DNA from: Euonymus europaeus
Lineage: Eukaryota; Streptophyta; Magnoliopsida; Celastrales; Celastraceae
Length of the DNA stretch: 64,000 bases
Direction: 5' to 3'
NCBI GenBank assembly: GCA_963580455.1
Contig: OY756958.1
Coordinates: 198,501-262,500, forward strand
Part shown: positions 11,050 to 21,057 of the stretch, in pieces
Position numbering within the stretch: position 1 is the first letter of the stretch
Layout: each line of letters opens with the position of its first letter
Position numbers and translations under genes: made by a program
The notes under the pieces: generated by a model
Told to the model about the DNA's origin: nothing
What the model saw: only the letters and a program-made list of their open reading frames with translations
The model's database searches: none

Positions 11050-13463
11050 GGCTAGTTGGTCTCGTTTCACCTATTTAGCCGCGAAATGTGGTTTCTTTAC
11101 GTAAACGGTTTTATGAATATCCGTTGACTCCGAGTTCTGAATTCGGTGATTTTTAGCTTGATTTCACACTACTTTTCGAGCTCTACGATCCTGGCATTTC
11201 GGATATTGATTTCAGAACTTGTGGCTAGTTGGTCTCGTTTCACCTATTTAGCCGCGAAATGTGGTTTCTTTACGTAAACGGTTTTATGAATATCCGTTGA
11301 CTCCGAGTTCTGAATTCGGTCATTTTTAGCTTGATTTCACACTACTTTTTGAGCTCTACAATCCTGGCGTTTCGGATTTTGATTTCAGAACTCGTGGCTA
11401 GTAGTTCTCGTTTCACCTAGTTAGCCGCGAAATGTGGTTTCCTTACGTAAACGGTTTTATGAATATCCGTTGACTCCGAGTTCTGAATTCGGTGATTTTT
11501 AGCTTGATTTCACACTACTTTTCGAGCTCTACGATCCTGGCGTTTCGGATTTTGATTTCAGAACTCGTGGCTAGTTGGTATCGTTTCACCTAGTTAGCCG
11601 CGAAATGTGGTTTCTTTACGTAAACGGTTTTATGAATATCCGTTGACTCCGAGTTCTGAATTTGGTGATTTTTAGTTTGATTACACACTACTTTTCGAGC
11701 TCTATGATCCTGGCGTTTCGGATTTTGATTTCAGAACTCGTGGCTAGTTGGTCTCGTTTCAACTAGTTAGCCGCGAAATGTGGTTTCTTTACGTAAACGG
11801 TTTTATGAATATCCATTGACTCCGAGTTCTGAATTCGGTGATTTTTAGCTTGATTTCACACTAATTTTCGAGCTCTACGATCCTGGCGTTTCGGATTTTT
11901 ATTTCAGAACTCGTGGCTAGTTGGTCTCGTTTCACCTAGTTAGCCGCGAATTGTGGTTTCTTTACGTAAACGGTTTTATGAATCCGTTGACTCCGAGTTG
12001 TGAATTCGGTGATTTTTAGCTTGATTTCACACTACTTTTCGAGCTCTACGACCCTGGCGTTTCGGATTTTGATTTCAGAACTCGTGGCATGTTGGTCTCG
12101 TTTCACCTATTTAGCCGCGAAATGTGGTTTCTTTACGTAAACGGTTTTATGAATATCCGTTGACTCCGAGTTCTGAATTCGGTGATTTTTAGCTTGATTT
12201 CACACTACTTTTTGAGCTCTACAATCCTGGAGTTTCGGATTTTGATTTCAGAACTCGTGGCTAGTAGGTCTCGTTTCACCTAGTTAGCCGCGAAATGTGG
12301 TTTCTTTACGTAAACGGTTTTATGAATATCCGTTGACTCCGAGTTCTGAATTCGGTGATTTTTAGCTTGATTTCACACTACTTTTCGAGCTCTACGATCC
12401 TGGCATTTCGGATATTGATTTCAGAACTCGTGGCCAGTTGGTCTCGTTTCACCTATTTAGCCGCGAAATGTGGTTTCTTTACGTAAACGGTTTTATGAAT
12501 ATCCGTTGACTCCGAGTTCTGAATTCGGTGATTTTTAGCTTGATTTCACACTACTTTTCGAGCTCTACAATCCTGGCGTTTCGGATTTTGATTTCAGAAC
12601 TCGTGGCTAGTAGGTCTCGTTTCACCTAGTTAGCCGCGAAATGTGGTTTCCTTACGTAAACGGTTTTATGAATATCCGTTGACTCCGAGTTCTGAATTCG
12701 GTGATTTTTAGCTTGATTTCACACTACTTTTCGAGCTCTACGATCCTGGTGTTTCGGATATTGATTTCAGAACTCGTGGCGAGTTGGTCTCGTTTCACCT
12801 AATTAGCCGCGAATTGTGGTTTCTTTACGTAAACGGTTTTATGAATCCGTTGACTCCGAGTTCTGAATTCGGTGATTTTTAGCTTGATTACACACTACTT
12901 TTCGAGCTCTACGACCCTGGCATTTCGGATTTTGATTTCAGAACTCGTGGCTAGTTGGTCTCGTTTCACCTATTTAGCCGCGAAATGTGGTTTCTTTACG
13001 TAAACGGTTTTATGAATATCCGTTGACTCCGAGTTCTGAATTCGGTGATTTTTAGCTTGATTTCACACTACTTTTCGAGCTCTACAATCCTGGTGTTTCG
13101 GATTTTGATTTCAGAACTCGTGGCTAGTAGGTCTCGTTTCACCTAGTTAGCCGCGAAATGTGGTTTCTTTACGTAAACGGTTTTATGAATCCGTTGACTC
13201 CGAGTTCTGAATTCGGTGATTTTTAGCTTGATTTCACACTACTTTTCGAGCTCTACGATCCTGGTGTTTCGGATATTGATTTCAGAACTCGTGGCGAGTT
13301 GGTCTCGTTTCACCTAATTAGCCGCGAATTGTGGTTTCTTTACGTAAACGGTTTTATGAATCCGTTGACTCCGAGTTCTGAATTCGGTGATTTTTAGCTT
13401 GATTTCACACTACTTTTCGAGCTCTACGATCCTGGTGTTTCGGATTTTGATTTCAGAACTCGT
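11050..13463 (+). repeat. Irregular monomers between HOR domains
   Basis: Fourteen monomers (starts 11050, 11223, 11396, 11569, 11742, 11915, 12086, 12259, 12432, 12605, 12778, 12949, 13122 and 13293) show no short-range period. The part from 11569 to about 12760 recurs 8,280 bp to the right. The last two units, with GGCGAGTTGG at 13293, already belong to the nested 5-mer of the next domain. Four 171-bp monomers occur here (11915, 12778, 13122, 13293). Confidence 0.85.
11569..12777 (+). repeat. Left copy of a segment repeated at 8,280 bp
   Basis: Seven monomers share order and rare markers with 19849-21057. Both have CTATGATCC, then TTTCAACTAG with ACTAATTTTCG, then the 171-bp GAATTGTGG unit with ACGACCC, GGCATGTTGG (12086 and 20366), GGCCAGTTGG (12432 and 20712) and CCTTACG (12605 and 20885). 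The offset is exactly 8,280 bp throughout. Similarity fades in the last monomer, where the left copy ends GTG/GATATTG and the right copy ends GCG/GATTTTG. Confidence 0.88.
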
Positions 13464-14841
13464 GGCTAGTAGGTCTCCTTTCACCTAGTTAGCCGCGAAA
13501 TGTGGTTTCTTTACGTAAACGGTTTTATGAATATCCGTTGACTCCGAGTTCTGAATTCGGCGATTTTTAGCTTGATTTCACACTACTTTTCGAGCTCTAC
13601 GATCCTGGGGTTTCTGATTTTTATTTCAGAACTCGTGGCAAGTAGGTCTCGTTTCACCTAGTTAGCCGCGAAATGTGGTTTCTTTACGTAAACGGTTTTA
13701 TGAATATCAATTGACTCCGAGTTCTGAATTCGGTGATTTTTAGCTTGATTTAACACTACTTTTCGAGCTCTACAATCCTGGCATTTCGGATTTTGATTTC
13801 AGAACTCGTGCCTAGTAGGTCTCGTTTCACCTAATTAGCCGCGAATTGTGGTTTCTTTACGTAAACGGTTTTATGAATCCGTTGACTCCGAGTTCTGAAT
13901 TCGGTGATTTTTAGCTTGATTACACACTACTTTTCGAGCTCTACGATCCTGGTGTTTCGGATTTTGATTTCAGAACTCGTGGCTAGTAGGTCTCCTTTCA
14001 CCTAGTTAGCCGCGAAATGTGGTTTCTTTACGTAAACGGTTTTATGAATCCGTTGACTCCGAGTTCTGAATTCGGTGATTTTTAGCTTGATTTCACACTA
14101 CTTTTCGAGCTCTACGATCCTGGTGTTTCGGATATTGATTTCAGAACTCGTGGCGAGTTGGTCTCGTTTCACCTAATTAGCCGCGAATTGTGGTTTCTTT
14201 ACGTAAACGGTTTTATGAATCCGTTGACTCCGAGTTCTGAATTCGGTGATTTTTAGCTTGATTTCACACTACTTTTCGAGCTCTACGATCCTGGTGTTTC
14301 GGATTTTGATTTCAGAACTCGTGGCTAGTAGGTCTCCTTTCACCTAGTTAGCCGCGAAATGTGGTTTCTTTACGTAAACGGTTTTATGAATATCCGTTGA
14401 CTCCGAGTTCTGAATTCGGCGATTTTTAGCTTGATTTCACACTACTTTTCGAGCTCTACGATCCTGGGGTTTCTGATTTTTATTTCAGAACTCGTGGCAA
14501 GTAGGTCTCGTTTCACCTAGTTAGCCGCGAAATGTGGTTTCTTTACGTAAACGGTTTTATGAATATCAATTGACTCCGAGTTCTGAATTCGGTGATTTTT
14601 AGCTTGATTTAACACTACTTTTCGAGCTCTACAATCCTGGCATTTCGGATTTTGATTTCAGAACTCGTGCCTAGTAGGTCTCGTTTCACCTAGTTAGCCG
14701 CGAAATGTGGTTTCTTTACGTAAACGGTTTTATGAATATCCGTTGACTCCGAGTTCTGAATTCGGTGATTTTTAGTTTGATTTCACACTACTTTTCGAGC
14801 TCTACGATCCTGGTGTTTCGGATATTGATTTCAGAACTCGT
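13122..14841 (+). repeat. Nested 5-mer repeat (859 bp offset) inside the 15-mer domain
   Basis: The monomers at 13122, 13293, 13464, 13637 and 13810 are matched by those at 13981, 14152, 14323, 14496 and 14669. The shared markers are GAATCCG with GTGTTTCGGATATTG, GGCGAGTTGG, GTCTCC with GGGGTTTCTGAT, GGCAAG with ATCAATTGAC, and GTGCCTAG. The last pair differs: 13810 is the 171-bp GAATTGTGG type while 14669 is a normal 173-bp unit. The nested duplication predates the 15-mer duplication, because both 15-mer copies contain its second half. Confidence 0.88.
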
Positions 14842-15701
14842 GGCTAGTTGGTCTCGTTTCACCTATTTAGCCGCGAAATGTGGTTTCTTTACGTAAACGG
14901 TTTTATGAATATCCGTTGACTCCGAGTTCTGAATTCGGTGATTTTTAGCTTGATTTCACACTACTTTTCGAGCTCTACGATCCTGGAATTTCGGATATTG
15001 ATTTAAGAACTTGTGGCTAGTTGGTCTCGTTTCAGCTAGTTAGCCGCGAAATGTGGTTTCCTTACGTAAACGGTTTTATGAATATCCGTTGACTCCGAGT
15101 TCTGAATTCGGTGATTTTTATCTTGATTTCACACTACTTTTCGAGCTCTACGATCCTGGCATTTCGGATTTTGATTTCAGAACTCGTGGCTAGTTGGTCT
15201 CGTTTCACCTAGTTAGCCGCGAAATGTGGTTTCTTTACGTAAACGGTTTTATGAATATCCGTTGACTCCGAGTTCTGAATTCGGTGATTTTTAGCTTGAT
15301 TACACACTACTTTTCGAGCTCTATGATCCTGGCGTTTCGGATTTTGATTTCAGAACTCGTGGCTAGTTGGTCTCGTTTCAACTAGTTAGCCGCGAAATGT
15401 GGTTTCTTTACGTAAACGGTTTTATGAATATCCGTTGACTCCGAGTTCTGAATTCGGTGATTTTTAGCTTGATTTCACACTAATTTTCGAGCTCTACGAT
15501 CCTGGCGTTTCGGATATTGATTTCAGAACTCGTGGCTAGTTGGTCTCGTTTCACCTAGTTAGCCGCGAATTGTGGTTTCTTTACGTAAACGGTTTTATGA
15601 ATCCGTTGACTCCGAGTTCTGAATTCGGTGATTTTTAGCTTGATTTCACACTAATTTTCGAGCTCTACGATCCTGGCGTTTCGGATTTTGATTTAAGAAC
15701 T

Positions 15702-15738
15702 CGTGGCTAGTTGGTCTCGTTTCACCTAGTTAGCCGCG
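15702..15738. repeat. Monomer-junction hairpin dyad, 8-bp arms
   Basis: CGTGGCTA spans the junction between monomers (15702-15709) and pairs with TAGCCGCG (15731-15738, local 27-34). Seven pairs are Watson-Crick and one is a T-G wobble; the 21-bp loop has an inner GGT/ACC pairing. The element recurs at most junctions. Variants with GGCGAG, GGCAAG, GGCCAG or GGGTAG at the start alter the left arm in specific HOR positions. Confidence 0.7.
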
Positions 15739-15750
15739 AAATGTGGTTTC

Positions 15751-15760
15751 TTTACGTAAA
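15751..15760. repeat. 10-bp perfect palindrome TTTACGTAAA (in nearly every monomer)
   Basis: The reference monomer has the self-complementary decamer TTTACGTAAA at local 47-56, with the SnaBI site TACGTA at its centre. It recurs once per monomer. Variants with CATTACG, CCTTACG or TTTATGTAAAC weaken it in particular HOR positions. Short dyads are common in centromeric satellites and could bind a dimeric protein or extrude as a cruciform; no binding protein can be named from the sequence. Confidence 0.9.
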
Positions 15761-15784
15761 CGGTTTTATGAATATCCGTTGACT

Positions 15785-15801
15785 CCGAGTTCTGAATTCG
15801 G
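15785..15801. repeat. 17-bp near-perfect dyad CCGAGTTCTGAATTCGG (in most monomers)
   Basis: At local 81-97 the two 8-bp arms, CCGAGTTC and GAATTCGG, flank a single central T. Seven of eight pairs are Watson-Crick and the eighth is a G-T wobble. The EcoRI site forms the right half. The dyad is broken in monomers carrying GAGTTTTTTATTCGG (for example 5352 and 5525) and weakened where GAATTCGG becomes GAATTTGG. This is the strongest local dyad I found in the monomer. Confidence 0.9.
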
Positions 15802-15876
15802 TGATTTTTAGCTTGATTTCACACTACTTTTCGAGCTCTACGATCCTGGCGTTTCGGATTTTGATTTCAGAACTCG
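15786..15876. repeat. 11-bp inverted repeat within the monomer
   Basis: CGAGTTCTGAA (15786-15796, local 82-92) is the exact reverse complement of TTCAGAACTCG (15866-15876, local 162-172). Allowing one mismatch extends the match to 14 bp (local 82-95 with 159-172). The spacer is 69 bp inside a monomer and 82 bp to the next monomer's left arm, so complementary arms alternate at 69 and 82 bp along the array. A single strand or a transcript could fold with either partner. Confidence 0.88.
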
Positions 15877-16050
15877 TGGCTAGTTGGTCTCGTTTCACCT
15901 AGTTAGCCGCGAAATGTGGTTTCTTTACGTAAACGGTTTTATGAATATCCGTTGACTCCGAATTCTGAATTCGGTGATTTTTAGCTTGATTTCACACTAC
16001 TTTTCGAGCTCTACGATCCTGGTGTTTCGGATTTTGATTTCAGAACTCGT

Positions 16051-18637
16051 GGCTAGTAGGTCTCCTTTCACCTATTTAGCCGCGAAATGTGGTTTCTTTA
16101 CGTAAACGGTTTTATGAATATCCGTTGACTCCGAGTTCTGAATTCGGCGATTTTTAGCTTGATTTCACACTACTTTTCGAGCTCTACGATCCTGGGGTTT
16201 CTGATTTTTATTTCAGAACTCGTGGCAAGTAGGTCTCGTTTCACCTAGTTAGCCGCGAAATGTGGTTTCTTTACGTAAACGGTTTTATGAATATCAATTG
16301 ACTCCGAGTTCTGAATTCGGTGATTTTTAGCTTGATTTAACACTACTTTTCGAGCTCTACAATCCTGGCATTTCGGATTTTGATTTCAGAACTCGTGCCT
16401 AGTAGGTCTCGTTTCACCTAATTAGCCGCGAATTGTGGTTTCTTTACGTAAACGGTTTTATGAATCCGTTGACTCCGAGTTCTGAATTCGGTGATTTTTA
16501 GCTTGATTACACACTACTTTTCGAGCTCTACGATCCTGGTGTTTCGGATTTTGATTTCAGAACTCGTGGCTAGTAGGTCTCCTTTCACCTAGTTAGCCGC
16601 GAAATGTGGTTTCTTTACGTAAACGGTTTTATGAATCCGTTGACTCCGAGTTCTGAATTCGGTGATTTTTAGCTTGATTTCACACTACTTTTCGAGCTCT
16701 ACGATCCTGGTGTTTCGGATATTGATTTCAGAACTCGTGGCGAGTTGGTCTCGTTTCACCTAATTAGCCGCGAATTGTGGTTTCTTTACGTAAACGGTTT
16801 TATGAATCCGTTGACTCCGAGTTCTGAATTCGGTGATTTTTAGCTTGATTTCACACTACTTTTCGAGCTCTACGATCCTGGTGTTTCGGATTTTGATTTC
16901 AGAACTCGTGGCTAGTAGGTCTCCTTTCACCTAGTTAGCCGCGAAATGTGGTTTCTTTACGTAAACGGTTTTATGAATATCCGTTGACTCCGAGTTCTGA
17001 ATTCGGCGATTTTTAGCTTGATTTCACACTACTTTTCGAGCTCTACGATCCTGGGGTTTCTGATTTTTATTTCAGAACTCGTGGCAAGTAGGTCTCGTTT
17101 CACCTAGTTAGCCGCGAAATGTGGTTTCTTTACGTAAACGGTTTTATGAATATCAATTGACTCCGAGTTCTGAATTCGGTGATTTTTAGCTTGATTTAAC
17201 ACTACTTTTCGAGCTCTACAATCCTGGCATTTCGGATTTTGATTTCAGAACTCGTGCCTAGTAGGTCTCGTTTCACCTAGTTAGCCGCGAAATGTGGTTT
17301 CTTTACGTAAACGGTTTTATGAATATCCGTTGACTCCGAGTTCTGAATTCGGTGATTTTTAGTTTGATTTCACACTACTTTTCGAGCTCTACGATCCTGG
17401 TGTTTCGGATATTGATTTCAGAACTCGTGGCTAGTTGGTCTCGTTTCACCTATTTAGCCGCGAAATGTGGTTTCTTTACGTAAACGGTTTTATGAATATC
17501 CGTTGACTCCGAGTTCTGAATTCGGTGATTTTTAGCTTGATTTCACACTACTTTTCGAGCTCTACGATCCTGGAATTTCGGATATTGATTTAAGAACTTG
17601 TGGCTAGTTGGTCTCGTTTCAGCTAGTTAGCCGCGAAATGTGGTTTCCTTACGTAAACGGTTTTATGAATATCCGTTGACTCCGAGTTCTGAATTCGGTG
17701 ATTTTTATCTTGATTTCACACTACTTTTCGAGCTCTACGATCCTGGCATTTCGGATTTTGATTTCAGAACTCGTGGCTAGTTGGTCTCGTTTCACCTAGT
17801 TAGCCGCGAAATGTGGTTTCTTTACGTAAACGGTTTTATGAATATCCGTTGACTCCGAGTTCTGAATTCGGTGATTTTTAGCTTGATTACACACTACTTT
17901 TCGAGCTCTATGATCCTGGCGTTTCGGATTTTGATTTCAGAACTCGTGGCTAGTTGGTCTCGTTTCAACTAGTTAGCCGCGAAATGTGGTTTCTTTACGT
18001 AAACGGTTTTATGAATATCCGTTGACTCCGAGTTCTGAATTCGGTGATTTTTAGCTTGATTTCACACTAATTTTCGAGCTCTACGATCCTGGCGTTTCGG
18101 ATATTGATTTCAGAACTCGTGGCTAGTTGGTCTCGTTTCACCTAGTTAGCCGCGAATTGTGGTTTCTTTACGTAAACGGTTTTATGAATCCGTTGACTCC
18201 GAGTTCTGAATTCGGTGATTTTTAGCTTGATTTCACACTAATTTTCGAGCTCTACGATCCTGGCGTTTCGGATTTTGATTTAAGAACTCGTGGCTAGTTG
18301 GTCTCGTTTCACCTAGTTAGCCGCGAAATGTGGTTTCTTTACGTAAACGGTTTTATGAATATCCGTTGACTCCGAGTTCTGAATTCGGTGATTTTTAGCT
18401 TGATTTCACACTACTTTTCGAGCTCTACGATCCTGGGGTTTCGGATTTTGATTTCAGAACTCGTGGCTAGTTGGTCTCGTTTCACCTAGTTAGCCGCGAA
18501 ATGTGGTTTCTTTACGTAAACGGTTTTATGAATATCCGTTGACTCCGAGTTCTGAATTCGGTGATTTTTAGCTTGATTTCACACTTCTTTTCGAGCTCTA
18601 CGATCCTGGCGTTTCGGATTTTGATTTCAGAACTCGT
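16051..18637 (+). repeat. 15-mer HOR copy 2 (2,587 bp)
   Basis: Its monomers follow copy 1 one for one through 18464. I see few differences, for example CTATTTAG instead of CTAGTTAG in the first unit and CTGGGGTTTCGG near 18433. The fifteenth monomer (18465) differs from its counterpart at 15878: it has CACACTTC and GCG instead of CCGAATTCTG and GTG. The duplication therefore effectively covers 14 monomers plus a linker unit. Confidence 0.9.
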
Positions 18638-20365
18638 GGCTAGTTGGTCTCGTTTCACCTAGTTAGCCGCGAAATGTGGTTTCTTTACGTAAACGGTTTT
18701 ATGAATATCCGTTGACTCCGAGTTCTGAATTCGGTGATTTTTAGCTTGATTACACACTACTTTTCGAGCTCTACGATCCTGGTGTTTCGGATTTTGATTT
18801 CAGAACTCGTGGCTAGTAGGTCTCCTTTCACCTAGTTAGCCGCGAAATGTGGTTTCTTTACGTAAACGGTTTTATGAATATCCGTTGACTCCGAGTTCTG
18901 AATTCGGCGATTTTTAGCTTGATTTCACACTACTTTTCGAGCTCTACGATCCTGGGGTTTCTGATTTTTATTTCAGAACTCGTGGCAAGTAGGTCTCGTT
19001 TCACCTAGTTAGCCGCGAAATGTGGTTTCTTTACGTAAACGGTTTTATGAATATCAATTGACTACGAGTTCTGAATTCGGTGATTTTTAGCTTGATTTAA
19101 CACTACTTTTCGAGCTCTACAATCCTGGCATTTCGGATTTTGATTTCAGAACTCGTGCCTAGTAGGTCTCGTTTCACCTAGTTAGCCGCGAAATGTGGTT
19201 TCTTTACGTAAACGGTTTTATGAATATCCGTTGACTCCGAGTTCTGAATTCGGTGATTTTTAGTTTGATTTCACACTACTTTTCGAGCTCTACGATCCTG
19301 GTGTTTCGGATATTGATTTCAGAACTCGTGGCTAGTTGGTCTCGTTTCACCTATTTAGCCGCGAAATGTGGTTTCTTTACGTAAACGGTTTTATGAATAT
19401 CCGTTGACTCCGAGTTCTGAATTCGGTGATTTTTAGCTTGATTTCACACTACTTTTCGAGCTCTACAATCCTGGAGTTTCGGATTTTGATTTCAGAACTC
19501 GTGGCTAGTTGGTCTCGTTTCACCTAGTTAGCCGCGAAATGTGGTTTCTTTACGTAAACGGTTTTATGAATATCCGTTGACTCCGAGTTCTGAATTCGGT
19601 GATTTTTAGCTTGATTTCACACTACTTTTCGAGCTCTACGATCCTGGAATTTCGGATATTGATTTAAGAACTTGTGGCTAGTTGGTCTCGTTTCAGCTAG
19701 TTAGCCGCGAAATGTGGTTTCCTTACGTAAACGGTTTTATGAATATCCGTTGACTCCGAGTTCTGAATTCGGTGATTTTTATCTTGATTTCACACTACTT
19801 TTCGAGCTCTACGATCCTGGCATTTCGGATTTTGATTTCAGAACTCGTGGCTAGTTGGTCTCGTTTCACCTAGTTAGCCGCGAAATGTGGTTTCTTTACG
19901 TAAACGGTTTTATGAATATCCGTTGACTCCGAGTTCTGAATTCGGTGATTTTTAGCTTGATTACACACTACTTTTCGAGCTCTATGATCCTGGCGTTTCG
20001 GATTTTGATTTCAGAACTCGTGGCTAGTTGGTCTCGTTTCAACTAGTTAGCCGCGAAATGTGGTTTCTTTACGTAAACGGTTTTATGAATATCCGTTGAC
20101 TCCGAGTTCTGAATTCGGTGATTTTTAGCTTGATTTCACACTAATTTTCGAGCTCTACGATCCTGGCGTTTCGGATATTGATTTCAGAACACGTGGCTAG
20201 TTGGTCTCGTTTCACCTAGTTAGCCGCGAATTGTGGTTTCTTTACGTAAACGGTTTTATGAATCCGTTGACTCCGAGTTCTGAATTCGGTGATTTTTAGC
20301 TTGATTTCACACTACTTTTCGAGCTCTACGACCCTGGCGTTTCGGATTTTGATTTCAGAACTCGT
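18638..20365 (+). repeat. Third, partial copy of the 15-mer HOR
   Basis: GTCTCC (18811), GGCAAG (18984) and GTGCCTAG (19157) are followed by two monomers (19330, 19503) where copies 1 and 2 have one. TTTCAGCTAG (19676), CTATGATCC (19849), TTTCAACTAG (20022) and the 171-bp unit (20195) then follow. The first part lies 4,488 bp from copy 1 and the second 4,661 bp, a shift of one monomer. The right part merges into the 8,280-bp repeat. Confidence 0.82.
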
Positions 20366-21057
20366 GGCATGTTGGTCTCGTTTCACCTATTTAGCCGCGA
20401 AATGTGGTTTCTTTACGTAAACGGTTTTATGAATATCCGTTGACTCCGAGTTCTGAATTCCGTGATTTTTAGCTTGATTTCACACTACTTTTCGAGCTCT
20501 ACAATCCTGGAGTTTCGGATTTTGATTTCAGAACTCGTGGCTAGTAGGTCTCGTTTCACCTAGTTAGCCGCGAAATGTGGTTTCTTTACGTAAACGGTAT
20601 TATGAATATCCGTTGACTCCGAGTTCTGAATTCGGTGATTTTTAGCTTGATTTCACACTACTTTTCGAGCTCTACGATCCTGGCATTTCGGATATTGATT
20701 TCAGAACTCGTGGCCAGTTGGTCTCGTTTCACCTATTTAGCCGCGAAATGTGGTTTCTTTACGTAAACGGTTTTATGAATATCCGTTGACTCCGAGTTCT
20801 GAATTCGGTGATTTTTAGCTTGATTTCACACTACTTTTCGAGCTCTACAATCCTGGCGTTTCGGATTTTGATTTCAGAACTCGTGGCTGGTAGGTCTCGT
20901 TTCACCTAGTTAGCCGCGAAATGTGGTTTCCTTACGTAAACGGTTTTATGAATATCCGTTGACTCCGAGTTCTGAATTCGGTGATTTTTAGCTTGATTTC
21001 ACACTACTTTTCGAGCTCTACGATCCTGGCGTTTCGGATTTTGATTTCAGAACTCGT
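19849..21057 (+). repeat. Right copy of the segment repeated at 8,280 bp
   Basis: This is the partner of 11569-12777. The GGCATGTTGG start (20366) and the GGCCAGTTGG start (20712) are otherwise unseen in the window, so shared ancestry is safe. The two copies flank the 15-mer domain, as if that domain expanded inside a once contiguous arrangement, or the flank was copied across. Confidence 0.88.

Larger units (their letters stand above)
15705..15877 (+). repeat. Representative consensus monomer (173 bp)
   Basis: This unit carries the commonest base at essentially every variable position, so it serves as the reference for local numbering. It is about 41% GC with 13 CpG sites, at local 14, 31, 33, 51, 57, 73, 82, 95, 128, 137, 146, 151 and 171. 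It holds one site each for SnaBI (TACGTA, local 49-54), EcoRI (GAATTC, local 90-95) and SacI (GAGCTC, local 129-134). These sites recur in most monomers, so each enzyme should give a ladder of about 173 bp. A weak internal direct similarity links local 93-117 and 149-165: both share TTCGG, ATTTT and TGATTTCA in order. The longest forward reading frame from an ATG (local 38) is 13 codons and stops at TGA (local 76), so the unit does not encode a protein. Confidence 0.9.
13464..16050 (+). repeat. 15-mer HOR copy 1 (2,587 bp)
   Basis: Fifteen monomers start at 13464, 13637, 13810, 13981, 14152, 14323, 14496, 14669, 14842, 15015, 15188, 15361, 15534, 15705 and 15878. Markers in order include GTCTCCTTT with TTCGGCGA and GGGGTTTCTGAT, GGCAAGTAGG with ATCAATTGAC and TTTAACACTA, GTGCCTAG, GGCGAGTTGG, then TTTCAGCTAG with TTTATCTTG and CTATGATCC. 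Four of the fifteen are 171 bp. The set is repeated immediately at an offset of 2,587 bp. Confidence 0.92.

Noticed and set aside
15785..15801. Heat-shock-element-like arrangement of TTC and GAA in GTTCTGAATTC
   Set aside because: The blocks are separated by one base instead of the two needed for alternating nTTCnnGAAn units, so it does not fit the element.
15833..15849. CENP-B box-like sequence around TTCGAGCTCTACGATCC
   Set aside because: It has TTCG in the right place but lacks the required A and CGGG of the known box core (nTTCGnnnnAnnCGGGn). The AATCCGGG variant has the CGGG at the wrong spacing.
15705..15877. A short open reading frame starting at ATGTGG in most monomers
   Set aside because: It ends after 13 codons at TGA. 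In the consensus all six frames carry stops, and the 173-bp period shifts frame at each unit, so no coding potential exists.
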